DNA of 64,000 nucleotides, taken from positions 41,015,733-41,079,732 of the forward strand of contig NC_068571.1 of assembly GCF_025698545.1 (NCBI RefSeq), written 5' to 3'. The notes under the pieces are model-generated. The model saw only the letters and a list, made by a program, of their open reading frames with translations. It did no database searches and was not told the origin of the DNA. A program made the translations under genes and the position numbers. The stretch is from Gossypium raimondii (lineage: Eukaryota; Streptophyta; Magnoliopsida; Malvales; Malvaceae). Positions 26,362 through 36,706 of the stretch are shown here, piece by piece (position 1 is the first letter of the stretch; each line of letters opens with the position of its first letter).

Positions 26362-28405
26362 TCAGTTTGTCTGCATTGCTTCAGAATGATACTTCTCTAG
26401 ATCAGCGTCAAGATCTTCAGCAGAAACCTTTTCTCCACGGCCCTTTCCCTGTCCACGGCCTCTTCCAAAGCCACGACCTCCAGCACCACCACGTTGCCTA
26501 CCGAATCCTCCACCCCTGCCTTGGCCACTTCAAACCATAACATAATTGGATTAGTTTGTAGGGTCAATTAGTAACCAAAAAAGGTTTATTAATAAGAGAA
26601 ACAAATGATATTTCACAAATATTTCAGAGGTCACTAATTAAAAGGTTGATGAGGTACCAATTTGTTCAGTAGGGGAAGTTAGGAGGCACTTAAAAAATAA
26701 ATATAATTGCACAACCCTTTAATTAGAAGCATACATTATACAGAGAAACACCCAGTGCAAGTGGCGACGTGATATGATACATCTACATTATTTAAAGAAC
26801 AGTACCATTGCAAGAGCAAACTAGAAGTAACAATCAACATTAAACACACATCAGAGATATACAAAGTAATTTGATGTGACTGCTAATATCTCGGTGTACA
26901 TATTTCAGGCAAGACGCTCACCAGAACATAAGTCATAGTGAGTGGCTTATGAATCCTTAAAAAAGACCCTCAAAGCAACACAATTTGGTCATTTATTCCA
27001 GTTATACTTTTGAAAACCAAACCTAAGAACTTCAAATAAATTGATAATTAAGGAGAAATTTCTCTTTCTGGCTAAAACAAAGGGAAGTTTCTACCATGAA
27101 TTGATCCAATTGAAATTTCTTAAGGAGACTTAAAGCAGTGTTAGACAATTTCAGCAACCTAACTTTTAGGTGCAATATTACATCTCAAAAGATACCGTAA
27201 CAAATAATAGAATCTAAAATTTTGAGCAGAAAAAGCACAAGGATCAACCCAATATATTACAGAACATACCCTCTAGGGGCTCCATTTGAACTTCCAAAGG
27301 TGCCATTAGCAGCTGAAGGTGCAGTAGGAGTAGCAATGTTTGTTCCCACAATTTCGATTTTCATCGGCTTCCCATCAAGCTGAACATTGTTGTATCTCTT
27401 GACCGCAGCCATAGCATCTGTTCGCCTCGAGAAGACAACTTCTGCCGTTCCCTAAGAAAAAGAGTTTTTGGTTCTAAACTACAGCAGGATACAAAGAATT
27501 TCATCGGAAGGACCAGCTAATGCCAAACTCGATTAGATACCTTCGATCTCCCGCTTCTATCATAATGGATCCCATATCTTTTCAGGTCACCAACCTCCGA
27601 AAATAACTCCTATATATGAATACAAAAACGTCAGAAAAATACAAAATAAAATAGAGAGAAAAAATCCAAAGAGCTAAACTCAGGAATCAATAATCAAAGT
27701 TTATGGAGACCATCTCAAGGGGAAAATTTTAGAAGTATTTCTAAGCATGGCTAGACTTCTCTTACCCCAACTAATCTCAAATATAATGAATATGTAAACA
27801 ATTCTTGAAGAGTTAAGACTGAACAATCACGAGTAACTTTATAGAGAACAGATCACCATTATATTAATAAGAAAATTAAGTAAGACCTTAAGGGGAAAAT
27901 TCAAATAAATGTCACCATTGTATTAATAACAGAACATGAAATATAATATAAAAATTAAATAAGATAAAAGCGGAAACTTTCATGTTCAAAAAAATACCTT
28001 GATGTCGTCATTGGAAACACCATAATCTAAATTAGAGATATAAAGCTTCGTCCCAGTTTCTATTGCGGAGGCCCGACCTGCTTGTCCTTGCAACGCTGAT
28101 CCCTTATCTGAATACATGTCGTGCTGCCACATCGTCTCCGGCGCCTGAACGAAGAGAACAAACTTAGTAAACAAAAATCGAATAAAACGGGGGAAAACAG
28201 TTATACAAAAGTTACAATCAGGAATGAGGCCCTAGCTATTTACCTTAGCAGCGGTATAGGGTGCGGAGCGGTTCGCTCGGCGGTTAGGAATGCGGCGCGC
28301 GGGTCCCGCCGTGGATCCACGGCCTCGACCCCGGGAGTTTCCGGATCCAGACTTACGACTGCGCTTGATGAGATCGTCTAGCGACATCTCTAAAGCACTT
28401 GACAT
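26362..28405 (-). CDS. THO complex subunit 4 / ALY-REF mRNA export adaptor, 5 exons, 241 aa
   Basis: Exons in transcription order are 28405-28244, 28144-27998, 27609-27541, 27451-27270 and 26527-26362. All four introns have GT-AG borders and the joined frame is 241 residues. The N-terminus (MSSALEMSLDDLIKR) is the conserved UAP56-binding-type motif of REF proteins, followed by an Arg/Gly-rich stretch. One RRM spans about residues 86-165, with RNP2 LYISNLD and an RNP1-like GTAEVVF. Then comes a Gly/Arg-rich segment (residues about 185-215) and the C-terminal SAEDLDADLEKYHSEAMQ motif, a second REF signature. Known role: a nuclear adaptor coupling transcription and splicing to mRNA export with the THO/TREX complex. 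The first ATG is chosen because family members start with this MS..L.MSLDD pattern. The gene looks intact. Confidence 0.95.
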
Positions 28406-28505
28406 TTCCCTAATAATCTGCTTTAGTTAGATCAAAGAACAAACCCTAGAAAAAAGTACGGACTCGAAAGAGAGAAAAGGAAAAAGGGAGCTCAGAGGAG
28501 ATAGA

Positions 28506-28513
28506 TAGGGTTT
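28506..28513 (-). promoter_or_regulatory. Telo-box upstream of the ALY/REF gene
   Basis: On the minus strand the sequence reads AAACCCTA, the plant telo-box common in promoters and leaders of translation and RNA-handling genes. It lies about 100 bases upstream of the start codon. A second, less central copy lies at 28441-28448 in the opposite orientation. Confidence 0.5.
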
Positions 28514-28614
28514 TCGCCAAAGAAAAGAAATAAAATAAATAATTTCATTGGAAATATAAAGGCTATAACGTACGTTTAGATTTTATAAGATAGATTTAAA
28601 ACCACAGATAAAAG

Positions 28615-28688
28615 GGTGTCGTGGTGTAGTTGGTTATCACGTCAGTCTAACACACTGAAGGTCTCCGGTTCGAGTCCGGGCGACGCCA
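28615..28688 (+). tRNA. tRNA-Val (anticodon AAC)
   Basis: A 74-nt cloverleaf. The acceptor stem GGTGTCG pairs with CGACGCC (one G-U), with discriminator A. The D-arm is GTGTAGTTGGTTATCAC. The anticodon stem TCAGT/ACTGA encloses loop CTAACAC, so the anticodon is AAC. The T-arm TCCGG-TTCGAGT-CCGGG holds the B-box. CCA is not encoded, as expected in eukaryotes. No intron. A T5 run at 28694-28698 is the RNA polymerase III terminator. The gene is head-to-head with the ALY/REF gene, whose start codon is about 210 bp away. Confidence 0.96.
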
Positions 28689-28693
28689 TACCA

Positions 28694-28698
28694 TTTTT
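28694..28698 (+). terminator. Pol III T-run terminator of tRNA-Val
   Basis: Five consecutive T residues begin six bases after the tRNA 3' end. Confidence 0.8.
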
Positions 28699-30996
28699 GC
28701 AACTCTGAAGTCTATTTAGATTTTACATTTTTGCTTGAAAATCATTTAGTTTAACTACATAACAACATAAATGAGTTTGTTAATTTTTTATGTTCCCAAA
28801 ATAAATTTATTTTTCTTTTCGCCCCATAAATTAAATTTATTTGTATAGTTTCCGGTCTACACTTCGCATTAGGTTGATTTTCTGTTTGTGTCAAATTACA
28901 AATAAATAATTAGATGTTAAAATATGTTCTAAGTTCTTATATATTTCGTGCTTTTGGAATTTAGTCCCATGTTTTTATTTTAGGAATTTAATCCTCTATT
29001 TTTCATATTTAAAATTCAAGTCTAATTATTATCATTGTTAAAATTCATCTATTAAATCCTCGGTGTGACACTTTGAAATTTAAAAGTTATACATTCACTT
29101 GGTAGTTATGTGACAATAAAATAACATTGAAAATCTGATTAGGATTTACAAAAATAAAAGCACTTAATCGAACTTGTCATGATAAAAAATTTAATGGAAT
29201 AGTGTTCTTAAGAAAATTGGCATCATCTTTTTATTGAAATAGTTAAAAATATTAACTATTTAAACTAACTAATGAGATTATAAAAGTAGAGACCAAATTA
29301 GATAAAAGTTTAAGTTTAAGCATAGTTTAGAAGTCAAAATAGTTAAAAAGCAATGTAAACCTAAAAAATGAATATTTACATACATGTCAATCTAGACTCT
29401 TTCGTCATTCAATTTTTATATAATTGCTATAATATTTTAATCAAAAAGTTAATAATATTAACTTTTGGACTAAATAATAATATTATAAAAATATAGAAAT
29501 CAAATTATATTAAAATTAAAATATCAAAATTAAATATCAAATTTAAACATAATAAAAAACCAAAACTAAAATTTAACCATTTTTCCTGAAATGTAAAATG
29601 ATAAAAATAAAAATAAAAAAACAAATAACTGTGTGTAAAGGACAAGTGCCAAAGAAGGAATAAAATTTTCATTTTGATATTTTTTTTAATATTTTCAATA
29701 TAAGTTTGAATCATATTTATTTATTTTTTTGACACAAAGCTTAGAACTATTCATAACCCCTCCTCAATCCATAAATAGGAGGATAATTCGCTTCGGCATA
29801 CTTAAACTTACGTACTCCTACATTAACAACAATGTCCATACTAATCGAGCTAAAATTCAATTAACTTCAATTTGATATTTTTATATAAGCTTATATATGT
29901 GAATGTGCAAAACGATGCATTTCCTATTATGAAACGTAAATGAGTAGCCCATAGGCCTAGTAAATAACTTGTACACAACAATTGTAACCCATTTCGTTGG
30001 CTTCTGTGTGCCTTCTCTTTAGAATTTTATTTGTTAAAATAATAATTTTATAAATAAAATATTCTTTAAAAAACTCGCAAATAAAATTTAAATTACATTC
30101 AAACATTTATTTTTTTAATTTTATTTTATAAATAATAATTTATTTATTATACATTTAGCATTTCCCTTAATCCTTGCCAAATTTTCTGAGTAATCAGTAT
30201 TGCCTTCATTCACAATTACTAACATTAATAATCCTTACTCCAAGCTCCTCAATTTTCACATTTGAATTAGGATTGGTTGTAGAATTAACAGCATGGCCTT
30301 CTATTTACTGGGTCTCCAAGACCTCATACTCACTTATATGTTTCCGGCCATACCCACACTCAAGCACAACCTCAAAAGTAACAAATTCGTTTTAGGCAAC
30401 AACCTAAAGACATTGATTCTTACCCTTTTTCGACCTCGTATTGTAATTTTTGACTCAACCTGAACATAGTGAACACTAATGTTAAAAACAGGAAAAGTTG
30501 AATCTGCTTAAATTTTCTTCATGGTTTTTTTTCCTTAAATTGTTTTATTCATAAAATTATTATTTTGACAAATAAATATCATATTAGAAAATGAGAAAAA
30601 TAGATATTCATTAATTTATATATACTTTTATTTTTGCATGTATTTCTATCGAAAAATAAACTTTTAGATGTTTTTTAGGTTTTAGTTTTTTTAATTTTTA
30701 ATAATCAAGACTAAATTGATGAATGTGTAAATTTAAGGGCAATTATTTTTAGAATTAGGAATAAATTGATAGAATCATAAACATTAAAGTACTAAACTTG
30801 TTATTGTGCCAATAAAAAATATCGGAGGAGTGACCAAAATATTAAATTTCAATAATGTTAGAGACTAAAATAAAAAAATTAAACCTAAATGACCAAAACA
30901 TAAACACACTAATAATTGACTATTTGTATAATTTACCAAAAACAATTACTCAAGATGCATTCAATTCAAATGTCGTACTATTATTTTTATATATAT
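28699..30996. other. AT-rich intergenic region
   Basis: No gene recognised. It contains the second copy of a dispersed repeat (29725-29862). The rest is AT-rich with short meaningless frames. Confidence 0.4.
29725..29862. repeat. Dispersed repeat fragment, copy B
   Basis: Counterpart of 1287-1412 with the same order of motifs (CTTAGAA, ATAAATAGGAGG, CTTCGGCA, TACTCCTAC, AACAATG). The two copies are 28 kb apart and diverged. Confidence 0.5.
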
Positions 30997-31209
30997 GGGA
31001 ATAATTCACTTACACCAGTTTAAAACTTTAGTGGTTTTACATTCTTTCGTAACTTTTACACAATTAATATTTTAACAATCCAATCTGTTATATTACATGC
31101 TCTATTCATGTAGTTTATGCATGTTAAATTTGGTGTAAATTGAAAAGTTTTAACTATTTATTTTATATAAAAAGTTTTCAATCGTTAAATATATATATAT
31201 ATGTTGAGT

Positions 31210-31640
31210 AATATTATTCTCGTGTCCCATTGAGAAGAATGTTGGATATATTTATACATGCTTCTATCATTACTATTACAACTCATAACTGGGCCCACTT
31301 TTTTGTCTTAGCCCTGGAACCTCCGATACTGACATTCTCTACCTCTGGTGCTGACATTCTCTACGCGCCCCCTAGCTTGTTGGACTCGTGTCTACATAGC
31401 ACGTGGTCCTTTCTAATCCTGGGGCTGATATCCTCAGCGAATAATGTATCTGTTGATCACAAGTCTAGATTACTTGTAGAGCTCGTGATCCTTTCTACGA
31501 ACACAATTCACGACCCCATCCTGCGAGGTGTGCCTGCGAACTCTTCTTACGAGCTATATTGGCGAACACCCTTCTTCCGAGTCAGGTCCATCTAGGTCAA
31601 GGGTTGGAGACCCGAATCCTTTTAGGACATTTGGATTGGC
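31210..31640. repeat. Left inverted-repeat arm
   Basis: About 430 bp, matching the reverse complement of 33340-33780 almost throughout, with scattered substitutions that are mostly C-to-T and G-to-A differences between the arms. Confidence 0.85.
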
Positions 31641-32102
31641 GGTTACAGATATATAACAATCCAGTCCCCCTTTAGTGGGCCTAAAGGGTGCTATAAAGTG
31701 GCGTGCCTTAGGCCTATCATGTCAAACTTAAATGAATCATGTTGGGCACGCAGCGGGCTGTGGTGCGTAATAGCTACTTTGTCACGTGTGAGGCCTGGTA
31801 TTGGGTGCGCGTATCTGACCGTTGAGAGATAAATCATTTTCTGCCTGATTGCATCTGGTTCGTTGATTATCTTTGGCCATCCGAACCATTTTAGGAAATC
31901 CTCTTTAAAATGAGGGGTTTCTAGGGTTTTGGGTTATTCATTGTTTGGCATTTTCTGCAAGTTAAAATAAAGGTAATTTTGTGAATTCTTCCTACTTTCT
32001 AGTTTCCATTTCTGTTTTCCTTTTATTTAAACCATATCGAGGATGAGAAGAGCCCACAATCAAATTGTCTCAGTCCGGCCATCTTGACCAATTTCTATTC
32101 TC

Positions 32103-33211
32103 ATGACGAATAAGCCCTATATCTGTACCACTACACCAGAGGAAATGAAGCGGGCTTTGGCCGTGCGAGGAATAAAACTCTCTCACTTTGCCTACGAGTT
32201 CTCTATTCCTATGGGATCGTATCGAGCATGCGAGACAACGGATTTTAGCTTCCTTCTACTGCTACATGCTTTGGAGGTTGGGTTCCATCTACCCCTGCAC
32301 CCTTTCTTCTACAATCTCCTGAATGACTACCACCTCACTCTTAGCCAATTTTCTGGCTTCTCCTGGTGGTTGGCTGTAGCCTATTTTCTCGACAGTTTTC
32401 AGCGTGGCGAAGTGTCGATGCTCGTCGTTTTCCAACACCTATACTAGTTGAAGGGTAGTAATGTGGGGGAATCTGCAAGGTTATATAATTTCTCTCATCG
32501 TAGGAAGGTACGAACAATCATTTGAAATTATTCAAGAACCTGCACCTAAAACGAGGGAAGTACATCCGAGCCTGCAGTATTATTGGCGAGGACATCGAGT
32601 TCCCCACCAAATGGTTTTTGCCCAGCGGGGACATGCACGCGTTCTAGAAAAGCTTCCCCACGAATGAATCTGTCGCGCAATTTTAGAGGCTTCGCATTGG
32701 TCGCATGCTAGCCTTGGAGACTGTTCTCACTGCAATGAACACTTTCAAGTTCTGTCTAGAAGATCTTAGCTCTAATGGGTGGAGGACAAGCGATAATGAG
32801 GCAGTCGCTCGGTCAGTTGGTAGGTTGCTTGCAGGGGCTACTTGGCTTTATGACTCATGTGATCAGTTGGGCCGGATATTTTTGGGACGTAAGGAGGAGC
32901 CTGCAAACTTTTTCTACCATTATTGCGGGATGAAACTCTGTCCTTTTGCTCTTCCTAAATTCATACAATGGGAGGGATGTATGGGAAATGCTAACTTGTT
33001 AACTACTCCTGCTGGTTATAGAGTTGTTGCTGGTGCAATAAGCAATCAAGGCTGTAAGGACAATTCAAGTGTGACTGGCAGTATCTCGTGTGAGCTCAAC
33101 GAGGCCATGGATATCGATGGATTGATAAGCGGTGGCCGCAAGAAGTGTAAGACCTCTGTTGGCGTTGTGCGCATTAACCTTCTCAGCGAGGAGGAGGAAA
33201 GCAGTGCTTAG
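32103..33211 (+). pseudogene. Broken transposon ORF with similarity to the 'putative gypsy type transposon' domain
   Basis: The first frame (32103-32447) begins MTNKPYICTTTPEEMKRALA and contains EVGFHLPLHPFFYNLLNDYH and LTLSQFSGFSWWLAVAYF. This resembles the plant transposon domain listed in Pfam as Transposase_28 / putative gypsy type transposon (PF04195). The frame stops at 32447. Related sequence continues in 32461-32667 and 32705-33211, the latter a 168-residue frame with a Lys-rich, acidic C-terminal end. Stops or frameshifts between them show it is no longer one protein. The domain's biochemical function is not established. It lies wholly between the inverted-repeat arms. Confidence 0.55.
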
Positions 33212-33339
33212 TTTGAGCATCGCTGAAAGAGAAGGGAAAACATTGATGGTCATGTTGCTGCGGTCACGCAGGTTCACTCTTCCCTTGTGACGAGCTTGCC
33301 ACCTGTTATCTAGGCGAGCTCGTCGATCAAAATCGATGA

Positions 33340-33780
33340 AGACACTTGACCCGTAATCGCCAACCCAAATGTCCTGAAAGGATTCGGGTCTCCAACCCTT
33401 GACCCGGATGGACCCAACTCGGAAGAGGCGTGTTCGCCAAGATAGTTCGCAAGAAGAGTTCGTGGGCACACCTTGCAGGATGGGGTCGCAAATTGTGTTC
33501 GCAGAAAGGATCGCGAGCCCTACAAGTAATCTAGACTTGTGACCAATGGGTACGGAGCTCGATAAGGATGTCAGCCCCAGGATTAGAAAGGACTGTGTGC
33601 TATGTAGACATGCGTCCAGCAAGCCAGGGGTGTGCAGAGAATGTCAGCACCAGAGGCAGGGGATGTCAATACTGGAAGCCCTAGGGTCGAGACAAAATAG
33701 TGGGCCAAGTTATGAGCTGTAATAGTAACGGTAGGAGCATGTATAAATACCCCCAACATTCCTCTCAATGGGACACGAGA
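33340..33780. repeat. Right inverted-repeat arm
   Basis: Reverse-complement partner of 31210-31640. Confidence 0.85.
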
Positions 33781-33976
33781 AAAATATTACTCAACAATAT
33801 ATAAATATATACAAAATTTTAGATCGATATGGTAACGATATCATATCAATTTAAAATTTTACATGTATGAAAAATACAAATATATTAATAAATTCAACGA
33901 TTGGATCGCATGAAAAAGTTACGTAATGGTGTAAAACTACTTAAGTTGTAGTTTTACACCGATGTAAGTGAATCCC

Positions 33977-34916
33977 TCCTCATATGTATATTGTGACTCT
34001 AATTGAGATGATGTTATGAATCAATCAAACACAATCTCAGTTAAATAATAATTAAAATATTATTGTTTCAGAAAATAAATTATATTATTCTAATATTTTT
34101 TTATTTTTATAAGAAAATACAAACACTTGAAACTAAAACACCATATTTGTTAGCATATTTACTTGACAATTTCTTTCCTTGTCGGATACATCGATTTGCT
34201 TTTAAAAAGCCTTTTAATTAAACAAACAAATCTTAATAATGGTGTTACAGAAAAATATAACTTGTTCAAGTAATATAAATTTATTGGTAAATTACCAAGT
34301 TCAAGCAGCATCCAACTTTATTAAAGAAAAAAACATAAAGACCATGGGTAACAACAATGTTTTGGCGGAAGATGCGAGACACTGCAGATATATAACCTTT
34401 ATATTATGAGTAGACAAGTAGTGTATTGATGAATTGAGTTTGATTAAACATTTTTAAAAATTAAATATTAATTTTAAATTTGAGCTCAATTTGATATGTA
34501 GTTAAATTATTTGAATTTGAAGTGAATTAAGTTCGTACTTATTAGACTCAAGTTCAAACTTAACTTGATATTTGATAATTAAATTTGAATTATTTTGCTC
34601 AAACTTAATAATTATCTAATCAAGTTCAAATTTTATAATTTATGAGGCCCGGTATCTCGTTTACTCCACGATTTGTGATTCTAATCCGATGGGCACGCAC
34701 ATATAGATAATAGAAAAACATCACTGATGTTGAAATAAGTTGAGGGTAAGTTTTGACAAAGATGCAGTAGATGAAAGCAAACATGAGCCAGCGAACAGAA
34801 AACATGGACTGATCTTTTATTAACTTTATGAATTTGGATATTTCTTCAGGAATCATGATTTAAAAAGAATGAAAACTGTAAAACAATCATCAAATACATA
34901 CATACAGAGACATAAA
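33977..34916. other. AT-rich intergenic region
   Basis: No gene recognised. The end nearest 34916 probably includes the 3' UTR of the minus-strand gene that follows. Confidence 0.4.
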
Positions 34917-35237
34917 TTAACCAGTTTCAGTCTCCCATAAGCCCAGAGATCGAACAACACAAGCAGAAGCAGCAACAACAAGAGCAGCAAAGATGGTAGG
35001 CACAAAGAAATCGATCTTAGACCTCTTCACCGTATGAGCGGGCAAACACAGTTTCTCCCTGGGGAAGTCCAAAGGAATCCTAACAAATCCCTCACTGTTG
35101 CAGGAGCGCGAGAAGGATGATGATGGGGATACTGCAGATACGAAGGCCATCTCTGGTACGAACGATGCTATGCTTACCATTAAAGTCAACACAACCGTCC
35201 AGGTTAGAGCACGGAGTAATTGAGGCCACCGGCTCAT
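34917..35237 (-). CDS. Small uncharacterised two-helix membrane protein, 106 aa
   Basis: Single-exon frame. Residues about 8-36 are a hydrophobic helix (LLRALTWTVVLTLMVSIASF), possibly a signal anchor. Residues 37-75 are a loop with two cysteines and a PLDFPREKLCLPAH stretch. Residues about 76-98 form a second helix (FFVPTIFAALVVAASACVV), and the tail is short. The composition and the MSRWPQLLRAL start look like a conserved plant protein of unknown function. I cannot name a role. An in-frame ATG 15 bases upstream (35252) would add MWEKV; the inner ATG is preferred because the family-like MSRWPQL start follows it. Neighbouring H2B is on the same strand about 690 bp upstream, with no sign of a link. 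Confidence 0.72.
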   Translation of the reverse strand: MSRWPQLLRALTWTVVLTLMVSIASFVPEMAFVSAVSPSSSFSRSCNSEGFVRIPLDFPREKLCLPAHTVKRSKIDFFVPTIFAALVVAASACVVRSLGLWETETG

Positions 35238-35924
35238 CACTTTTTCCCACACAAATGTTGTTATGAATGTAAGAGATGTTAAAACTCCCCTTTTTTTTGG
35301 TCAATGATGGAGGAATTCTTTTTGCTGTTGCAGTTTTTAAGACGAAATTAAGGGAGGCATCATAGCAATGTATCAACAAATTTGATGTCACCCAATGTCA
35401 ATACGGCGTCGTAAGACTTTGGTTTGGAGGGCGCTGACTGACTCAGACTTTGGGATCACCGGTTTAGGCACGATGCCAAACTCCCCATAACAAAAATAAA
35501 TATAAGCCAACTAGAGCAGATAAATGCAACTTTAACAATAAATATTAAGTTTTTTAAAGCAGTGAGAAATTGCAAATATTAGGAGTGGTGCCACTGAAGT
35601 CTGGTTTTTAATCATAACCGAGCACTGACTGGCATATTCGTGGTTTAAAACCAAATTCAAGGCAGCCCACTTTTAAGCGACTGTAATAATCATTAATTCT
35701 TTTGCATACTCATTTAATTATATTTATGGTGCTGTGGTTATTTATCAACATCCTTGATAAGGACAGTCGAAATATAGGCAAACATGAGCAATTTTATATA
35801 TCCAAAACGAAAAAGGGTCTTCCTTTTCAAATCCATAAGTGACACAAGTACTTACAGTCATCAAAACTACGCTGACAAAATGGAGGGGAAAACACTAACC
35901 CTAAATTCCCAAATTCCATCAAAT
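35238..35924. other. Spacer between the small membrane protein gene and histone H2B
   Basis: This should hold the promoter and 5' UTR of the small membrane protein gene and the 3' UTR of H2B, both transcribed from the minus strand. I see no clear TATA box or other gene. Confidence 0.4.
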
Positions 35925-36380
35925 TCAAGAACTAGTAAATTTGGTCACGGCTTTGGTGCCTTCGGAAACGGCGTGTTTCGCAAGTTCTCCAGGAAGAACA
36001 AGTCTAACAGCGGTCTGGATTTCCCTGGAAGTGATGGTGGGCTTCTTGTTGTACCTTGCCAGTCTTGAAGACTCTTGAGCGAGTTTCTCGAAGATGTCAT
36101 TGATGAAACTGTTCATGATTCCCATAGCTTTGCTTGAGATACCGATATCTGGATGGACTTGCTTCAGGACCTTGAAGATGTAGATCTTGTAGGTCTCAAC
36201 ACTCTTCTTGGCTTTCTTCTTCTTCTTATCTCCGGCACCTGGACCTTCCTTGGGAAGCTTCTTGCTGGCCTTTGGCTTCTTCTCCGCTGGGGCTTTCTCA
36301 CCGACGGTGGACTTTTTCTCCTCCGTTGGCTTCTCGGCAGGCTTCTTCTCAGCGGGCTTTTTCTCGGCTTTCGGCGCCAT
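35925..36380 (-). CDS. Histone H2B, 151 aa, intronless
   Basis: Core component of the nucleosome, paired with H2A. The N-terminal tail (residues 1-60) is Lys/Ala/Pro/Glu-rich with repeated AEKKPAEK units, typical of plant H2B. The histone fold follows: [78 protein letters not shown]. The C-terminal Lys in [11 protein letters not shown] corresponds to the conserved ubiquitination site region. Length is normal and the frame intact. The ATG is in good context and begins the canonical [12 protein letters not shown] tail. A TATA-like box lies about 97 bp upstream. Confidence 0.97.
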   Translation of the reverse strand: MAPKAEKKPAEKKPAEKPTEEKKSTVGEKAPAEKKPKASKKLPKEGPGAGDKKKKKAKKSVETYKIYIFKVLKQVHPDIGISSKAMGIMNSFINDIFEKLAQESSRLARYNKKPTITSREIQTAVRLVLPGELAKHAVSEGTKAVTKFTSS

Positions 36381-36477
36381 TGAGATTTCTTTACTTTCTT
36401 GCGTTACAAAAAGCAGATCGGAAGTTCGATGCGTGAATGGTCTTAGAAGTTAAGAGGTGGTGGAAATAGGGGTTTGC

Positions 36478-36485
36478 TATTTAAA
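36478..36485 (-). promoter_or_regulatory. TATA-like box of the H2B gene
   Basis: TTTAAATA on the minus strand, about 97 bases upstream of the H2B start codon, a usual distance for a plant gene with a short leader. Confidence 0.6.
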
Positions 36486-36604
36486 GTATGAAAACGAGGA
36501 GTTTCATTGGATAATTCAGAGACACACGGATTGCTGGTGTGGAGTTTTAATAACGATCGGATTAGGAATTTCAATCGACGGTCCCAAAAGAATCGTAAAG
36601 TGCT

Positions 36605-36706
36605 TTCACGAGAATATAGAGACGTGTCGAAAATTTAATGGAAGTAATTACGGGGTATGGATTGATGAGCTAGGATTCACGAGAATATAGACACGTGTCG
36701 AAATTT
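36605..36706 (-). promoter_or_regulatory. Duplicated 31-bp element with G-box core upstream of H2B
   Basis: Two direct copies (36605-36635 and 36676-36706) share TTCACGAGAATATAGA and GTGTCGAAA. The distal copy contains the perfect G-box CACGTG (36692-36697); the proximal copy has GACGTG. They lie about 225-325 bp upstream of the start codon. Confidence 0.6.

Larger units (their letters stand above)
30997..33976. mobile_element. Long-TIR DNA element of about 3 kb carrying a broken ORF
   Basis: The outer ends read GGGAATAATTCACTTACA and, on the opposite strand, GGGATTCACTTACATCGG. An inner block at about 31210-31640 is the close inverted copy of about 33340-33780; shared pieces include CTCGTGTCCCATTGAGA and ATTTATACATGCT. 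The arms are thus at least several hundred bp. Between the two blocks the arms are AT-rich and diverged, so the outer ends might belong to a separate MITE. The centre holds a broken transposon-type ORF (32103-33211). No target-site duplication could be set. A Mutator-like origin is plausible but unproven. Confidence 0.7.

Noticed and set aside
28121-28381. Plus-strand open frame of 86 codons
   Set aside because: Antisense to ALY/REF exons 1 and 2; no promoter or motif.
33065-33622. Minus-strand open frame of 185 codons
   Set aside because: Overlaps the transposon ORF and the right inverted-repeat arm; its N-terminal part is the translation of the same arm seen at 31230-31595, so it is a repeat shadow.
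36153-36453. Plus-strand Leu/Phe/Gly-rich open frames
   Set aside because: Antisense shadows of the Lys-rich histone H2B tail.
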